Origin: Mesorhizobium loti | Lineage (GTDB): Bacteria > Pseudomonadota > Alphaproteobacteria > Rhizobiales > Rhizobiaceae | Direction: 5' to 3' | NCBI GenBank assembly: GCA_002356515.1 | Contig: AP017605.1 | Span: forward strand, 1,922,001 to 1,986,000 | Length of the DNA stretch: 64,000 nucleotides | Shown here: piece after piece, positions 63,283-64,000 of the stretch | Layout: each line of letters starts with the position of its first letter | Position numbering within the stretch: position 1 is the stretch's first letter | Translations under genes and position numbers: made by a program | The notes under the pieces: model-generated | What the model was told of the DNA's origin: nothing | The model's input: only the letters and a program-made list of their open reading frames with translations | Databases searched by the model: none

Positions 63283-63435
63283 CTCCTTACCCTCCCCCTT
63301 TTGGGGGTCCGTAGGACGGGCGAGACCCGCGGCTCGCCCCGGCAAGTCGCTGCGAAGCAGCGGGGTGGGGGTCTGCGCCAGCCCCCCACCCAGACCTGCG
63401 GTCCGACCTCCCCACAAGGGGGAGGTGGGGCGGCC
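63283..63435. repeat. Palindromic repeat, family C, between binding protein and permease genes
   Basis: Inverted structure with CCTCCCCCTTTTGGGGGTCC on the left and CCTCCCCACAAGGGGGAGGT on the right, and a middle that contains GCAAGTCGCTGCGAAGCAGC. Located between the sugar-binding protein stop and the permease start (63233-63465), within what is probably one transcript. Confidence 0.7.
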
Positions 63436-63465
63436 AACTGGATGCGACGCAAGTACAGGCAAGCC

Positions 63466-64000
63466 ATGACCACCATCACCGCAACCACCACCGCCCCGCC
63501 CCGTGTCCGAAAACTCGTCGGCGCCGGGCGCCGGCAGTGGATCGGCCTGCTCTATGTCGCGCCGGCAGTCGCGCTGGTCATGGTGTTCTTCGTCATCCCG
63601 CTCGGCATGACGGCGTGGATGTCGCTGCACAACTGGCCGCTGATGGGCGAGCACGCCTTCATCGGCCTCGACAATTACTGGGCGATCCTGCGCGACACCA
63701 GGTTCTGGAACGCGCTCAAATTCACCGGCTACTACACGGTGATCGTCACCATCGCGATCTTCGCAATTGCCTTTCCGCTGGCGATCTTCATCGAAAAACC
63801 GCGCCCGTTCACCAACCTCTACCGCACCTTCTTCTTCATGCCGGCGGTGGTCGGCTTCGCCTCGGCGAGCCTGCTCTGGTCCTGGCTGCTCAACGTCGAT
63901 TCCGGCCTGTTCAGCCCGGCCGCCTACGACCTTGGCCTGATCGACAAGAAGTTCAACCTGCTCGCCACCTTCCAGCCGGCCTTCTGGTCGATCATCGCGA
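63466..64000 (+). CDS. Sugar ABC transporter permease, 3' end outside window
   Basis: First 178 codons of a MalF-type permease. A short Thr-rich N-terminal tail (TTITATTTAPPRVRKLVGAG) leads to helix 1 (LLYVAPAVALVMVFFVIPLG), followed by the periplasmic loop with FIGLDNYWAILRDTRFWNAL and helices 2-4. The EAA loop lies beyond the window. ATG 63466 has AGG at the right distance; an in-frame ATG at 63442 lies at the end of the repeat. Paired with the LacI regulator and binding protein upstream. Confidence 0.9.
   Translation, partial: MTTITATTTAPPRVRKLVGAGRRQWIGLLYVAPAVALVMVFFVIPLGMTAWMSLHNWPLMGEHAFIGLDNYWAILRDTRFWNALKFTGYYTVIVTIAIFAIAFPLAIFIEKPRPFTNLYRTFFFMPAVVGFASASLLWSWLLNVDSGLFSPAAYDLGLIDKKFNLLATFQPAFWSIIA

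Overview
The window is a GC-rich alphaproteobacterial chromosome segment. Gene content, codon style and repeat families look most like a rhizobium of the Mesorhizobium type (inference, no database search was possible). Supporting signs are an arsR-aqpS-arsC arsenic operon, groES-groEL behind a CIRCE element, DUF1488 and DUF6314 proteins, many LysR/AraC/ArsR regulators and several long palindromic intergenic repeats. No rRNA operon, CRISPR array, intact insertion sequence or prophage is visible. Most of the region reads as ordinary chromosome with many small regulator-plus-enzyme modules.

Layout. 1-3.8 kb: two adjacent arsenic modules, each with its own ArsR: arsR-aqpS-arsC, and arsR-flavoprotein-MFS whose flavoprotein has a Cys-rich tail. 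3.8-5.7 kb: membrane diguanylate cyclase. 5.9-9.6 kb: LysR/aldo-keto reductase pair and an ArsR-SRPBCC-hydrolase operon. 9.7-15.9 kb: a stress/ion cluster (OsmC, VIT1-type transporter, AI-2E permease, P-type ATPase, universal stress protein) with an FNR/FixK-like box at its left end and a VIT remnant at its right end. 16-20.5 kb: pseudouridine synthase, two tandem secreted paralogs, SDR plus ECF sigma factor, VOC protein. 20.8-26.7 kb: phosphatase, secreted phosphodiesterase, a second universal stress protein behind another FNR-like box, acetyltransferase, a truncated TacA antitoxin, and TauE with a LysR regulator. 26.7-33.6 kb: SDR/AraC pair, then an Lrp-saccharopine-dehydrogenase-amino-acid ABC transporter operon.

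34-41 kb: two tandem periplasmic TPR proteins (11 and 15 repeats) sharing one C-terminal domain, an ArsR-controlled Old Yellow Enzyme, and a third TPR protein. 41-45.5 kb: Xre/RES toxin-antitoxin pair, aldehyde dehydrogenase, ACT protein, and a GNAT gene preceded by an Arg-rich leader ORF and a terminator hairpin. 45.5-49.6 kb: composite palindromic repeat, SDR remnant, and a cupin-CMD-DUF2255-aldo/keto reductase operon divergent from a LysR gene. 50-55 kb: YeiH exporter, dienelactone-type hydrolase, fRMsr, GYD protein, AraC-GyrI regulator, IS5-type remnant and a 52-residue small gene. 55-59 kb: groESL, small conserved proteins and an unusual tRNA-Cys. 59.5-64 kb: second diguanylate cyclase and a LacI-controlled sugar ABC transporter that runs off the right edge.

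Operons are mostly recognised from 4-base ATGA/GTGA overlaps. Several starts were moved inward from the longest reading frame because a Shine-Dalgarno sequence or signal peptide decides them. Promoter and operator calls rest on symmetry and position only.
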